DNA of 64,000 nucleotides, taken from contig JAPOYS010000148.1 in assembly GCA_026706455.1 (NCBI GenBank), positions 55,330-119,329 of the forward strand, given 5' to 3'. The position numbers and the translations under genes were made by a program. Positions 8,778 through 18,417 of the stretch are shown piece after piece (position 1 is the stretch's first letter; each line of letters starts with the position of its first letter). The stretch comes from Chloroflexota bacterium (GTDB lineage Bacteria > Chloroflexota > Anaerolineae > Aggregatilineales > Phototrophicaceae). The notes under the pieces were generated by a model that saw only the letters and a list, made by a program, of their open reading frames with translations, was not told the origin of the DNA and made no database searches.

Positions 8778-10589
8778 TCAGGTAACCCGCTCGCGCACGT
8801 AGAAAACGATGACGTCGCCTTCTTCAAAGTCGCTGACGCCGTCAAGCCCGATGCCGCATTCGAATCCGGTGCGCACTTCGCGCACATCGGTCTGGAAGCG
8901 CTTGAGCGAAGCGACGCTGACATTGTCGTGGATGATTGCGTCGCCGCGTTTCACCCGCGCTTTGGCGTTGCGCCGCGCTTCGCCCTTGCGGATGATGCTG
9001 CCGGCGACGACGCCGCTGCGCGGGATTCGGAATGTCTGCAGCACTTCGGACTCGCCGATAACCCGATTGACGAATTTGGGCTCCAGCATGCCATGCAAAG
9101 CCAACTCGATGTCTTCAAACAGCTTGTAGATGATATTGTAGCGCCGTATCTCCACGCCCTGCGCGTCAGCCGATGTCTGGGCGGCGTTGTCCACATCGAC
9201 GTTGAAGCCGAAGATGATGGCTTTGGACGCGCTGGCCAGCATCACGTCCGATTCGGTAATTCGCCCGACTTCCTGCCGCAGCACGCGTACGGCGATTCCC
9301 TCTTCATTGCGCTCAGATATATTGACCAATTCATCGGTGATGGGTTGGATGGAACCCTGCACATCCGCCTTCAGAATCATCGAGAGTTCTTTCGCATCGC
9401 CGGCTTGGAACTGCTGCAGAAAGTCTTCCAGCGTCAGCGCCGGCGTGATCTGCCCGCCAAAGGCGCGCGCGCGCTCGGCATCGCGGCGCTCTTCCGCTAG
9501 CCGGCGGGCGGCTTTTTCATTTGGCGCCACTTCAAACATGACCCCGGGCGCCGGCGGGGAATCGAGACCCAGTACGGCCACCGGCGTGGATGGGGTAGCG
9601 CGTTTGACTTCTTGCCCGGCGTGATCGAACATGGCTTTAATGCGGCCGCAGGATGTGCCGGCGACGATCGCGTCGCCGCGCTTCATCGTGCCATTCATCA
9701 CCAAGAGCGTCGCCATTGTGCCCCGGCTTCTGTCGACCTCGGCTTCAATCACCGACCCGCGCAATGTGCCGCGGGGGTTCGCCACAATCTGGTTTTCCTC
9801 GGCGACCAGCACAAGCGCTTCGAGCAGATCCTCGACGCCGGCGCCCGATAAGGAATCGACTGACGCCATGATTGTCGAGCCATCCCAGTCATCGGGAACC
9901 AAATCAAGTTCCGCCAATTGTTGTTTAACCAGGTCAGGATTCGCGTTGGCGCGGTCGACCTTGGTAATCGCGACGACCAGCGGGACATTGGCGGCGCGCG
10001 CGTGGTCCAGCGCTTCTCGCGTGGTTGGCATCACGCCGTCGTCGGCGGCGACGACGAGAATTGCGATATCGGCGCCCTGCGCGCCCCGCGCTCGCATAGC
10101 CGTGAAAGCTTCATGACCCGGCGTGTCCAGAAAGGTTAGCGCTTGGCCCCCATGCCGAGCTTGATAAGCGCCGATGTGCTGAGTGATCCCGCCAGCTTCG
10201 CCTTCGGCCACGGCGGTCTTGCGAATCGTATCGAGCAGCGTGGTCTTTCCATGATCAACGTGACCGAGAATCGTAATGATGGGCGGCCGCCGCGTCAAGC
10301 CGTCGGCCGACTCGCCCTCATACATCGCGCTCCATTTTTCTTCACGCTTCTCGGCGCGTTTTTCTTCTTCGTGGGCTGCGGCAACCGCGCTGGCGGACTC
10401 AGCGCTAAAGCCCAGTTCCTCTACTACAATCGCCGCTGTATCAAAATCTATCTGCTGGTTAATTGACGCCATGATGCCGTTGGAGATCAGCGTCTTCATG
10501 ACATCGATGGGGCTGGTTTCTATCAGTTCGGCCAATTCGCGAACTGTGAGATAATCCGGTACGAGGACTATTTTGCTTGCTTCTGCCAT
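8778..10589 (-). CDS. infB: Translation initiation factor IF-2
   Basis: A GTPase that places initiator tRNA on the 30S subunit. 603 residues, at the short end for IF-2: a brief N-terminal domain (PDYLTVRELAELI), a charged linker (EEEKRAEKREEKW), then G1 GHVDHGKT at 109-116 and G3 DTPGH at 155-159, followed by domains II to IV ending in FEEGDVIVFYVRERV. It has a strong ribosome binding site (AAGGAGG). It sits between ylxR and rbfA in the nusA operon. Confidence 0.97.
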   Translation of the reverse strand: MAEASKIVLVPDYLTVRELAELIETSPIDVMKTLISNGIMASINQQIDFDTAAIVVEELGFSAESASAVAAAHEEEKRAEKREEKWSAMYEGESADGLTRRPPIITILGHVDHGKTTLLDTIRKTAVAEGEAGGITQHIGAYQARHGGQALTFLDTPGHEAFTAMRARGAQGADIAILVVAADDGVMPTTREALDHARAANVPLVVAITKVDRANANPDLVKQQLAELDLVPDDWDGSTIMASVDSLSGAGVEDLLEALVLVAEENQIVANPRGTLRGSVIEAEVDRSRGTMATLLVMNGTMKRGDAIVAGTSCGRIKAMFDHAGQEVKRATPSTPVAVLGLDSPPAPGVMFEVAPNEKAARRLAEERRDAERARAFGGQITPALTLEDFLQQFQAGDAKELSMILKADVQGSIQPITDELVNISERNEEGIAVRVLRQEVGRITESDVMLASASKAIIFGFNVDVDNAAQTSADAQGVEIRRYNIIYKLFEDIELALHGMLEPKFVNRVIGESEVLQTFRIPRSGVVAGSIIRKGEARRNAKARVKRGDAIIHDNVSVASLKRFQTDVREVRTGFECGIGLDGVSDFEEGDVIVFYVRERVT

Positions 10590-10660
10590 CCCTGCCTCCT
10601 TCAGTTTTGACGACCGTTCGAGGCAGGTTGGACCATCCCGCCTCCCTTAGCTCTGTCGCA

Positions 10661-10921
10661 TCATGATGGCGTCATCTGCCGCAGGTAATCACGGTCATCT
10701 TCGCTTAACTTGCGCCGAAGCGCTTTGCTCACTATTGGCAACGCAATCGCCTTATTCCAGCAGTCGGACCGGCCGCATAGATAAGCGCCGCGCCCGTTTA
10801 ACTTGCCCGATTCGTCGATCCGCAGTCGCTCCTGGCTGAATACCAAGCGCGTCAAGGCTTGTTTGTCCCGCTTGGCGCGGCAAACGACGCAACTACGCTG
10901 CGGCCGACGCTTGCTTGCCAT
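10661..10921 (-). CDS. ylxR: YlxR family RNA-binding protein (DUF448)
   Basis: An 86-residue protein with the YlxR signature RSCVVCRAKRDKQAL followed by GRGAYLCGRSDCW. Such proteins usually sit between nusA and infB, as here, and have been reported to bind RNA and to modulate RNase P in some Firmicutes. The start is 20 bases after the nusA stop. Confidence 0.92.
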   Translation of the reverse strand: MASKRRPQRSCVVCRAKRDKQALTRLVFSQERLRIDESGKLNGRGAYLCGRSDCWNKAIALPIVSKALRRKLSEDDRDYLRQMTPS

Positions 10922-10941
10922 GGGCTGCCCTCACGATCCAG

Positions 10942-12957
10942 CTAGTAGTCGTAGTCTTCCCAAACCTCTTCATCCCAACTGCCGCGTCCGCCCTTGCGCC
11001 GCCGCTTGGCGATTACCTCGCCGCTCTCCTCGTCCAGCACCAACTGCCGCCGCCGCTGGCGATCTTTGCGCCGCTGCTGTTTGCCCTTTTGACGATCGAG
11101 CTCGAATTCACGCTCGCCGTCGTCCTCTTGGAAATAACCGTCCGGGGCTGGCGCCTCTCGCGGAGCTTTCTTCTCAACGTCGGGCGCGTCCAAAGCCGGG
11201 ACCGGCGCGGCGACTGCTTCCTTGATTGCGCCGGCCTCCGCCAGAGCGTGTTCTGGCTGAGCCTCTTCAACGGGCTGGCCAAAAGCGTCCAGCAAAACGG
11301 GCGGCTGGTCTGTCTGCGCCTCCGCCTCCTCGCTTCGGATCGTTTCCGTCTCGTCGTCTACAGGCGCCTCTGCCGCGGTCGCCGTCTCGCTCTCATCAGC
11401 GGGGGCGATATCATCATCGTCTTCCTCAATGGAAAAGGCCTCCGCGAGCAGCTGATCAAGGTCGGCCGCCCGGATGATATCCAGCGCCGCGCGCAACTCG
11501 TCCATCGGCTCGCCTTCCAAATCGACGAACTTGCGGCTCACCATGGTTTCATCAACGGCGCAGATCAGCATCACCTCGCCGATGTTGCCAAAGGGCTCCA
11601 GGATATCAAGCACTTCTTGGGAAACGGCCAAAACATCCAGCGGCAATTCGAATAGCTGCGGCGCGAGATTCTCGCGGGCTTCCTTGCGCTGCTGCAAGAA
11701 GATTTCATGCGCCTGGTCGCGCTGTTCCTGCGAGAGCTGCTCGACAATGTCGGCAAAGCGCGCGAGCGACTTGTATTCCTCCGGCATAACCGCCAGTTCA
11801 AGGCGCTTCTTTTCCATGATGCGCAGGGATTCAGCGATCAGATCGGCATGACGCTCGGTCAAGCTATCCAGCGGCGGATTCTCAAGATTCTCCAAAGCGC
11901 CTTGCACCGTTTCAGCGACGCTCTTGATATCGATGCGCCAGCCCGTGAGCTTGGCGGCCAAGCGCGCGTTTTGCCCTTCGCGCCCGATCGCCAGGGACAA
12001 CTGGTCATCGGGCACCAGCACAACCGCCGTCTTGCCTTCAATGGGGTCATCATCAAGATAAACGCCGGTGACGCGCGCCGGACTCAGCCCCTTCGAGATG
12101 AAAGCCACGGCGTCGTTGTTCCATTCGATGACATCAATCTTCTCGTTGTGCAGCTCCTTGACGATATTCTGGATGCGAATGCCACGCATGCCGACGCAGG
12201 CGCCGACCGGGTCAATCCCATCTTGCAGCGCCGCGACGGCCACTTTCGACCGGTGCCCCGCTTCGCGCGCGATATTCTTGATTTCGACCTGCCCATTGTA
12301 AATCTCGGGGACCTCGTATTCCAGCAAGCGGCGAAGCATACTGCGGTGGGCGCGGCTGACGAGAATCTGCGGGCCCCGGTTGCTCTTGGACACTTCCACG
12401 ACGAAGACGCGGATCTTCTCGTGCGTTCGGTAGCGCTCTCCCGGGATTTGATGTTGCCGCGGCAGATCCGCTTCCGCCCGGCCCAAGCTGAGCGTGACCT
12501 TTCTCGCGTTGACGCTTTGCACCGTGCCGGTGATCAGATCGCCTTCCCGGTTGATAAACTCGTCGTAGAGCGAGTTGCGCTCGGCTTCGCGGATTTTCTG
12601 GAGGATGACTTGCTTGGCGGTTTGCGCGGCAATGCGCCCAAAGCTCTTGGTCGTGTGCTCGACTTGCACCATGACGACATCGTTCAATTGCGCTTCCGGC
12701 TCAAAGAATCGCGCGCGCTCCAAGGTGACTTCAGTCGCGTCGTTCAATACGGCATCGACGACTTCTTTCTCAACAAAGACCATTTGCCGCCCCGTTTTGA
12801 GGTCGATCTTCGCTTCAATCTCCTGGGCGGCGCTGGCGCCGGTATCTTTGCGATAAGCCGAGACCAAGGCGCTCTGAAGCGCATCCAAAATGATGTCTTC
12901 CGGCAAGGCGCGAATATCCTCAATTTCCTTGAATGCGCTTCCCAATTCGTTCGACAT
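10942..12957 (-). CDS. nusA: Transcription termination/antitermination factor NusA, long C-terminal extension
   Basis: A 671-residue NusA. The N-terminal RNA-polymerase-binding domain covers about 1-130, S1 about 138-200, KH1 has [15 protein letters not shown] (from 251), and KH2 has [17 protein letters not shown] (from 323). The core ends near 350, as in other bacteria. The remaining 320 residues are unusual: a helical segment to about 510, then a low-complexity acidic stretch ([10 protein letters not shown] and onwards), a basic patch ([15 protein letters not shown]) and an acidic end ([10 protein letters not shown]). GGAGTGAGG precedes the ATG. It is the first gene of the operon; rimP, which often precedes nusA, is not here. 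Confidence 0.95.
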   Translation of the reverse strand: MSNELGSAFKEIEDIRALPEDIILDALQSALVSAYRKDTGASAAQEIEAKIDLKTGRQMVFVEKEVVDAVLNDATEVTLERARFFEPEAQLNDVVMVQVEHTTKSFGRIAAQTAKQVILQKIREAERNSLYDEFINREGDLITGTVQSVNARKVTLSLGRAEADLPRQHQIPGERYRTHEKIRVFVVEVSKSNRGPQILVSRAHRSMLRRLLEYEVPEIYNGQVEIKNIAREAGHRSKVAVAALQDGIDPVGACVGMRGIRIQNIVKELHNEKIDVIEWNNDAVAFISKGLSPARVTGVYLDDDPIEGKTAVVLVPDDQLSLAIGREGQNARLAAKLTGWRIDIKSVAETVQGALENLENPPLDSLTERHADLIAESLRIMEKKRLELAVMPEEYKSLARFADIVEQLSQEQRDQAHEIFLQQRKEARENLAPQLFELPLDVLAVSQEVLDILEPFGNIGEVMLICAVDETMVSRKFVDLEGEPMDELRAALDIIRAADLDQLLAEAFSIEEDDDDIAPADESETATAAEAPVDDETETIRSEEAEAQTDQPPVLLDAFGQPVEEAQPEHALAEAGAIKEAVAAPVPALDAPDVEKKAPREAPAPDGYFQEDDGEREFELDRQKGKQQRRKDRQRRRQLVLDEESGEVIAKRRRKGGRGSWDEEVWEDYDY

Positions 12958-13016
12958 GCTGCCTCACTCCGAATGCCGCGCTTCGTTTCATGGCAGAGTT
13001 CGCGCCATGCCCAGAT

Positions 13017-13043
13017 AAAACGAAAAGTGGGGGGCTCCCACTT
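13017..13043 (-). terminator. Possible attenuator hairpin in the nusA leader
   Basis: On the minus strand AAGTGGG (13043-13037) pairs perfectly with CCCACTT (13031-13025) and is followed by TTCGTTTT. It lies about 20 bases downstream of the predicted transcription start and upstream of nusA, so it could end transcripts early. A second small inverted repeat (CATGGC at 12989, GCCATG at 13004) lies closer to the gene. Attenuation is inferred; the hairpin is visible. Confidence 0.45.
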
Positions 13044-13068
13044 CTTGCGAAAACTTGCCTATGCGCGA

Positions 13069-13097
13069 AATATAACACGCATTCCAGCGGGCGTCAA
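13069..13097 (-). promoter_or_regulatory. Sigma-70-type promoter for the nusA operon
   Basis: Reading the minus strand: -35 TTGACG (13097-13092), a spacer of exactly 17 bases, and -10 TATATT (13074-13069) preceded by TG one base away (extended -10). The start point would be near 13062, about 105 bases before the nusA ATG. Confidence 0.7.
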
Positions 13098-13174
13098 GGA
13101 TTGTCGCGGCTCTGGTCCCGCATCTGCCAAGCTGATCCGCCGGGCGCCCCGTCGCCAGCGCGTTGATGCCCGGC

Positions 13175-16100
13175 TCAGCCTAGCGGAAAGGGCGGAAACT
13201 TGGAGACTTTTCCAGCGCTTGAATCGCTGACGTATACGAAGCCCGCCTCATCGACGGCGATTCCGCCGATATCCGCGAATTGCCCGTCGGCGCTTATCTC
13301 GCCCGCTTCCGCGAATGCGCCCAGGCATTCGCCAGCCGTGGTGTACACCAGGATCCGTTTGCCGTCCGGGTCGGTGACGTAGAGAAAATCTCGCGTTTCA
13401 TCCAGGGCGAGATACGGTCGATTGAAGGTCGTATCGTACCAGCCGCGCACGCGGAAATCCGTCAGATGGGCGCCGCCCACATCAAAGACGGAGATGCGGC
13501 GGTTCCAGGTATCGGCGATGAAGAGCCGGCCGTCGCTGTGAATGGCGATGCCGCTGGGCTCGTCCAACTCGCCGGGCCCGCTGCCGCCGCTGCCGATATC
13601 ATATAGATGCGTCGCCTGTGCTTCCTCGAGCCTGTATACGCGGATACGCTTGTTGCCGGTGTCGGATACGAAGACGCGATCGGCATCATAAACCGCCACG
13701 TCTCGCGGACCCCAAAAGCCATCCTTCGGTTCGAGCGGCGCGTCGAAGCCAAACTCGCCGGCGACGCCCCATTGCATTACTGCCGCGTCAGTCGCGTCAA
13801 GGCGCTGAACGCGATAATGCCAAGTGTCAACCACCAGCAGATCGCCGCTGTCTAGCGCGGCGACGCTGTTCGGTCGATTGAAGACGACCGCGTCAGCAGC
13901 GCCGATCGTGCGGACATACTCGCCCTCGTCGGTGTAGACATGCACGCGATTGGCCTGTTCATCGGCCACGTAGACGAAACCATTGGATGCAGACATGCCC
14001 AGTGGATTTTGCATCCTATTGCTGTCTGCATCAAACTCAAGCAGCGGGCTGACAGGCTGCCAATTGGCGACGCACTGATTGATTTCAAGCGGGATATTGC
14101 TCGGCACATCGCCATCGCCCAGGCCGTATTCCCAGATCTTGGCGGCGAAATCCTTGCGAATATAGACATGCATGAGGTCGGAGACGGGCCAGTTGGTCAA
14201 GGAAAAGTCCTTGCCGGTCGCCTCGCCATATTGATCATAATCGCGCGACCACCATATATCGAAAATGCCGCGGCGCAGCGCGGTCGCGTCATTGTTGCCG
14301 GGCGAGAAATCCAAGACCTTGAGTATCCGCTGCGGGGTCAAGTTGAAGTATTCTTGCATCGGCCACCACATGCGCATGTGATCGCGCCGCAAGTAATGAT
14401 CTTCCAGAATCGGTTCCACATCGCTGCGATGAACGCCGCCGACCACGACAAATATGGCGTCTTGCAAGTTCTGTACCGTTGGATTGCCGCCTACAAAGAC
14501 GGCCTCGGTGTAATCCCGGAAGTACCAGCTGTAGGGCCAGGACACTTCATCGTCGTACGCGAGTCTCAAGTCCTTGCCATCGGTCAGGCGCAGGCTCATC
14601 TCGTTGATATCGTCCAGGACCCACTTGACGGCTGGTCCAGCGTGCGCGTACACCAGCAGCTCGGTTGGCAGGTCGTAATTGATGAACGAGGCCATCCAGG
14701 CGGCGCGAAGAGTAACGAGGCTGAGCAGGCCGAAGATTGTCGCGGCGCCAAGGCGGCGGATGTGCATCCAGCTAGTTTGTCGCGCGAGCCGCAGGAGCGG
14801 GTAAGCCAAACCGAGCGCCACGAAAAGCGAAGCCAGCCATGAATAGCTGCGCTCAAGTTGCGCCTTCTCGAGACCGGCCAGGGGCGGGTGACCGGTGACG
14901 AAGGCGCCGACAACTTGCGCCAGGCAAACGAAAAAAGCAGGCAGGAGCAGCAGCGCCAGCCAACCGCGCGACAAGAATCTGGCGCCGTCAATGCGGGAAA
15001 ATACGCCGCCGAAGTACCAAGCCGTGATGAAGATCATGGGCGTCGTCAAGTGCGTGCCGAGCCAGGGCATCTTCTCGCCGGCGAGGGAATAACCGACAAG
15101 ATTCAAGACCGCCCACCAAGCCAGCAGAAGCAGGAAGGGGAGCCGCTTGAGCCGGTCGTCGTCAAGGTCTGGCGCGCTGAGCGCAATCTGCGAATCGATC
15201 GGGCCGGGCGCGTCATTAGCGCCCGCAGGTTCTGGCCTCTGCTCGTCGCTGGCTGCTGCCATCGATTCATGGCGCGATTCGTTTTTATCCGAGTCCCGCG
15301 CTTCGGTCGATTCCGCAGCGTCGAGGACCGTTTCCGCCACGGTGTCAACCTGGCCGACGCGCAGGCTTTCGCCCGCGATGATTCGCTCGCGGCGGCTCTT
15401 CCAAAAGCAAGTCAGGCCGGCGAACATCGCGCAAACGCTGCCGACAATGGGCAGAAACTCGTAAGTCGGCATGATTATCAGGAGATAGTAGTATTGCGGT
15501 TGACTGCCGCGCCGGACGCCCTGCTGCTCCAGCCAGTAGCCCAGGCTGTAGATCATGCCCGTGCCCAAGCCGGCGATATTGGTGAATACGCTGGTGAAGA
15601 AGAAGGCGAATATGATGTGGAATAGCGCGGCGGCGATCAGCCAACGCTTCCAGTTCCAAGTCAAACCGATGACGAGGGAAAGCAGAGCCAGCGGCGCGAA
15701 GACGAAGGCGCCGGCCAGAAACTGCCCAACCTGCGCCGCGGACCCCATATTGGGCAGGCTGGCAAAGAGACCATAAGCGCCGCTTGGCAGAGACTCGGCC
15801 AGGCTGGCGTACTCGGCGCTTGAGCCGCCCATCAACCGTACGAAGAGCGCTGTCGTCCAGGGCAATATCAGCGTGACAATCAGGACGATGATGTCTACTT
15901 CGGGAAACTGATGAAGAAAAGCCCAGAAGCCGCCCGATTCCGGCCTGTCTTCGGCTTGCATGTCGTCACTCAGGGCGCGTCGGCGAGCATCGCGCAAAAG
16001 GTAAACGGCGACCAAAATCGCGATTATCCAGAGCGCAAAGCCCGGCGTCCAGCGAATCGGCGGACCCGGCTCAGCCGCTTCAGCTTCCGCGCTGTCGGCA

Positions 16101-17140
16101 TCGGGGATCGCCGGCTCGGCGGTTTCAGTCGCCTGCGGAAAGTGAGACAGCTCTTCTATGTAGAGTAGACTGCCGGCAGTGGCCAGCGCTATTAACAGAA
16201 TGGCGGCGACTTCGCGCCAAGGCAGCTGACGCCAGCGATCGCGAAAGGCGTAGAGCGCCGTCGACGCCAATACAAAGACGGCGCTGAGAATCGAGAGCGC
16301 CATCCAGTTGATCCAGCTGGATCGCTCAAGATCGGAGAGCTCAGCCCAACTCGTGCCACGCCCGGGCAGGATCTCGGCTGGGACAACGTCGACCACAATA
16401 TACATGCCGAGCGTCGTCACCCCGCCGAGCAGGATGCCGAGCATGATGGAATGGAATATCGGCTTGCCGCGCAGCTTGTAACGATGCTGCGCCAGGCGCG
16501 TGAAAAAGTAGATAACGAGGAAGCTGCCGAAAATGGCGATGTAAATGAAAGCCGTCTCTTTCGATCCCAGATTTAGAATCATGGCGGCCGCGAAGAGATA
16601 TAGCCAAATGGCGCGCCGGCGGAAGCGGGGCGAGCCGTCGAGATACATCAGGATGCAGTAAGCCATGATCAAGCCGAAAAGGATGGATGGCGTGTCGTGC
16701 CGGATGTAGCGATTGTAGTAGAGCAATAATGGCGAAATCAGCAGCAGGAATGACGCGAGCATGGCGCCCCAGCGGCCAAGCCATTTGCGCAGCAGCAAGG
16801 GAAACATCACCATCAGCACGCCGAGGACGGCGGTGTAGAGGCGTCCGGAGAAATCGCTGTCGCCAAAGAGATAGAAGGACAGAGCGGTCGCGTGAAAGAG
16901 TACGGGACCGTGCATCAGCGGCGTGTGCTGAAAGTTGCCTTCGTTGTACAGGTTGTACGAAAAGCGGGTGTGCAAACTTTCATCGTGGCTCATCACGCGC
17001 TCGCCCAAAAAATGAAAGCGCGTGAAGACCGCCAGCAGCAGGATGACGATATAAAAGCCGGCTTCCCATTTAATTGGAATATGCAAAGGGAGAGCGCGAC
17101 CCAATGCGTTATCTTCCTGTTGATTAGGCGTTGTTATCAT
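13175..17140 (-). CDS. Agl23/TIGR03663-like membrane glycosyltransferase fused to an NHL propeller
   Basis: 1321 residues. The N-terminal part is a multi-helix GT39-like protein with the acidic motif SHDESLHTRFSYNLY (D53, E54) after the first helix, as in the Agl23-type family (TIGR03663) thought to act in lipid-linked sugar transfer. About 15 hydrophobic helices follow, with charged linkers near residues 330 and 620. From about residue 1035 the protein changes to six NHL-like repeats, each with a 'VYVADxxxNRVxVY' core (VYVADEQANRVHVY, VFVSDTGNKRIRVY, LFIADTWNRRISVF and others), enough for one six-bladed beta-propeller. It is the last gene of the minus-strand glycan block. Confidence 0.82.
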   Translation of the reverse strand: MITTPNQQEDNALGRALPLHIPIKWEAGFYIVILLLAVFTRFHFLGERVMSHDESLHTRFSYNLYNEGNFQHTPLMHGPVLFHATALSFYLFGDSDFSGRLYTAVLGVLMVMFPLLLRKWLGRWGAMLASFLLLISPLLLYYNRYIRHDTPSILFGLIMAYCILMYLDGSPRFRRRAIWLYLFAAAMILNLGSKETAFIYIAIFGSFLVIYFFTRLAQHRYKLRGKPIFHSIMLGILLGGVTTLGMYIVVDVVPAEILPGRGTSWAELSDLERSSWINWMALSILSAVFVLASTALYAFRDRWRQLPWREVAAILLIALATAGSLLYIEELSHFPQATETAEPAIPDADSAEAEAAEPGPPIRWTPGFALWIIAILVAVYLLRDARRRALSDDMQAEDRPESGGFWAFLHQFPEVDIIVLIVTLILPWTTALFVRLMGGSSAEYASLAESLPSGAYGLFASLPNMGSAAQVGQFLAGAFVFAPLALLSLVIGLTWNWKRWLIAAALFHIIFAFFFTSVFTNIAGLGTGMIYSLGYWLEQQGVRRGSQPQYYYLLIIMPTYEFLPIVGSVCAMFAGLTCFWKSRRERIIAGESLRVGQVDTVAETVLDAAESTEARDSDKNESRHESMAAASDEQRPEPAGANDAPGPIDSQIALSAPDLDDDRLKRLPFLLLLAWWAVLNLVGYSLAGEKMPWLGTHLTTPMIFITAWYFGGVFSRIDGARFLSRGWLALLLLPAFFVCLAQVVGAFVTGHPPLAGLEKAQLERSYSWLASLFVALGLAYPLLRLARQTSWMHIRRLGAATIFGLLSLVTLRAAWMASFINYDLPTELLVYAHAGPAVKWVLDDINEMSLRLTDGKDLRLAYDDEVSWPYSWYFRDYTEAVFVGGNPTVQNLQDAIFVVVGGVHRSDVEPILEDHYLRRDHMRMWWPMQEYFNLTPQRILKVLDFSPGNNDATALRRGIFDIWWSRDYDQYGEATGKDFSLTNWPVSDLMHVYIRKDFAAKIWEYGLGDGDVPSNIPLEINQCVANWQPVSPLLEFDADSNRMQNPLGMSASNGFVYVADEQANRVHVYTDEGEYVRTIGAADAVVFNRPNSVAALDSGDLLVVDTWHYRVQRLDATDAAVMQWGVAGEFGFDAPLEPKDGFWGPRDVAVYDADRVFVSDTGNKRIRVYRLEEAQATHLYDIGSGGSGPGELDEPSGIAIHSDGRLFIADTWNRRISVFDVGGAHLTDFRVRGWYDTTFNRPYLALDETRDFLYVTDPDGKRILVYTTAGECLGAFAEAGEISADGQFADIGGIAVDEAGFVYVSDSSAGKVSKFPPFPLG

Positions 17141-17187
17141 GCCCTGGCGACCTGGCGAGTAGATATTTCCATATTGGAGCCTGAACC

Positions 17188-17718
17188 TTAGAGATCCGGC
17201 GCCGGCGTGTTTTGCAGGTTGGGCAAGCGAAGGCGCGCGTTTGGCTGCGCCGTCGCCGGGCTGTACGGTCTGGCGGCAAGAGGCGTGTCCGGCGTATGAG
17301 CGATGCTGAAAGCGTTTGGCAGGCGCGGCAAATCGACGGGCAATAACGAAGAATGAAAGCCGATTATCATCGGCAGCAGCAATGCGATGGTTATCGCCAA
17401 TAATGCCAAACCATAGCTGAGCTGCGCAGTGGATTGCGAAGCGAAATCGCTAAGCGCGGGCGGACGCGTCCCCGGCGCATGCAGGTCAAGTTGCAGCGCC
17501 GTCCAAAGCTGGTCCAGCCGCTGCGGATCCGGGCGGCCGAGGGTTGGCAGGTTGCGCTCCAATTTCAGCGCAAACTCCCGGTGGCGCCGAAATTCAGCGT
17601 GACAATCTTCGCATTCGTTGATGTAACGCCCGACGCGCCGGCGTACAGAGTCGGAAAGATCGCCGCTTACGAAGCGCGCCATGTGTACCTTGCAGTAGCG
17701 CAGCTTGAATCTAATCAC
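17188..17718 (-). CDS. Probable membrane anti-sigma factor (zinc-finger-like)
   Basis: A 176-residue protein starting at GTG, 27 bases after the ECF sigma gene. The N-terminus resembles the zf-HC2 anti-sigma domain (CKVHMARFVSGDLSDSV, then YINECEDCHAEF), but the usual histidine four residues before the first Cys of the CxxC pair is replaced by Tyr; a CxxH pair lies near the N-terminus. One membrane helix at about 96-116 (LSYGLALLAITIALLLPMII) is followed by a short proline-rich outer tail. The role is inferred from position and domain pattern. Confidence 0.75.
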   Translation of the reverse strand: MIRFKLRYCKVHMARFVSGDLSDSVRRRVGRYINECEDCHAEFRRHREFALKLERNLPTLGRPDPQRLDQLWTALQLDLHAPGTRPPALSDFASQSTAQLSYGLALLAITIALLLPMIIGFHSSLLPVDLPRLPNAFSIAHTPDTPLAARPYSPATAQPNARLRLPNLQNTPAPDL

Positions 17719-17745
17719 GGTCTTGCTTGCGCCTCGCGCCCTGGC

Positions 17746-18393
17746 TTAAAGGACATTTTGCAGTTCTTCCAGCAAGCCCAATCCCACCGGCTGCAAGGAT
17801 TGCTTCAGCCGCTGATGCCCCAGTCGAACGCGGCTCTCGGCGGTCTTTTGCGGGCAGCCCATTACGTCGGAGATTTCACGATAGGTCATGCCTTGCCCAT
17901 AGCGCAGCACGATCGCTTCGCGCAGGCGGGGCGAGAGATCGAGCAAAGCCTTCGCGATCGAGTCACTGGCGTCGCGGCGAATGAGCGCCGCCTCGGGCGC
18001 TTCCGACGGCGGCGCCTTCAGCTCCAAGCCCAGCCACTGCGTAATATCCACCGTGATGAAACGTTTGCGGCGGTAGGTATTGCGGCAACGGCTTACGGCA
18101 ATCGTGTAGAGCCAGGTCTTCAATGAGGCTTTGCCGGAATCAAAGCGATGCAGATTTTTGAATGCGTACAGGAAGGACTCTTGCAAGATATCTTCGGCGT
18201 CCTGCTCGTTCATCAGCAGGCTGTAACACAGTCGGTACAGGCTGGCGGCGAAACGCTCGTACAGCTCCGCGTAACCGACTTGATCGCCTTTCAGAGCGCG
18301 TTCAATGATCGCATCCACTTCCGCGTGGCTTTGCTTTCGGCTTAGGGTCATATTCAGGCACTCGCTGCGGTTGTCATTTGGACACTCCCTCAT
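17746..18393 (-). CDS. ECF-type RNA polymerase sigma factor
   Basis: About 215 residues with sigma region 2 (AELYERFAASLYRLCYSLL, then EDILQESFLYAFKNLHRF and LKTWLYTIAVSRCRNTYRRK) and region 4 (LSPRLREAIVLRYGQGMTYREISDVMG). An in-frame ATG at 18351 would remove 14 N-terminal residues that the family does not need; neither start has a clear ribosome binding site. It lies 24 bases after a GT39-like gene and just before the anti-sigma gene, inside the glycan block, so it is probably co-transcribed with envelope genes. Its target promoters are unknown. Confidence 0.9.
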   Translation of the reverse strand: MRECPNDNRSECLNMTLSRKQSHAEVDAIIERALKGDQVGYAELYERFAASLYRLCYSLLMNEQDAEDILQESFLYAFKNLHRFDSGKASLKTWLYTIAVSRCRNTYRRKRFITVDITQWLGLELKAPPSEAPEAALIRRDASDSIAKALLDLSPRLREAIVLRYGQGMTYREISDVMGCPQKTAESRVRLGHQRLKQSLQPVGLGLLEELQNVL

Positions 18394-18417
18394 CTACACA
18401 TTGGCGCGCGAACATCC

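Noticed and set aside
11707-13230. 507-codon plus-strand open frame
   Set aside because: It lies antisense to nusA, whose S1 and KH motifs are clear; long antisense frames are common in GC-rich genes.
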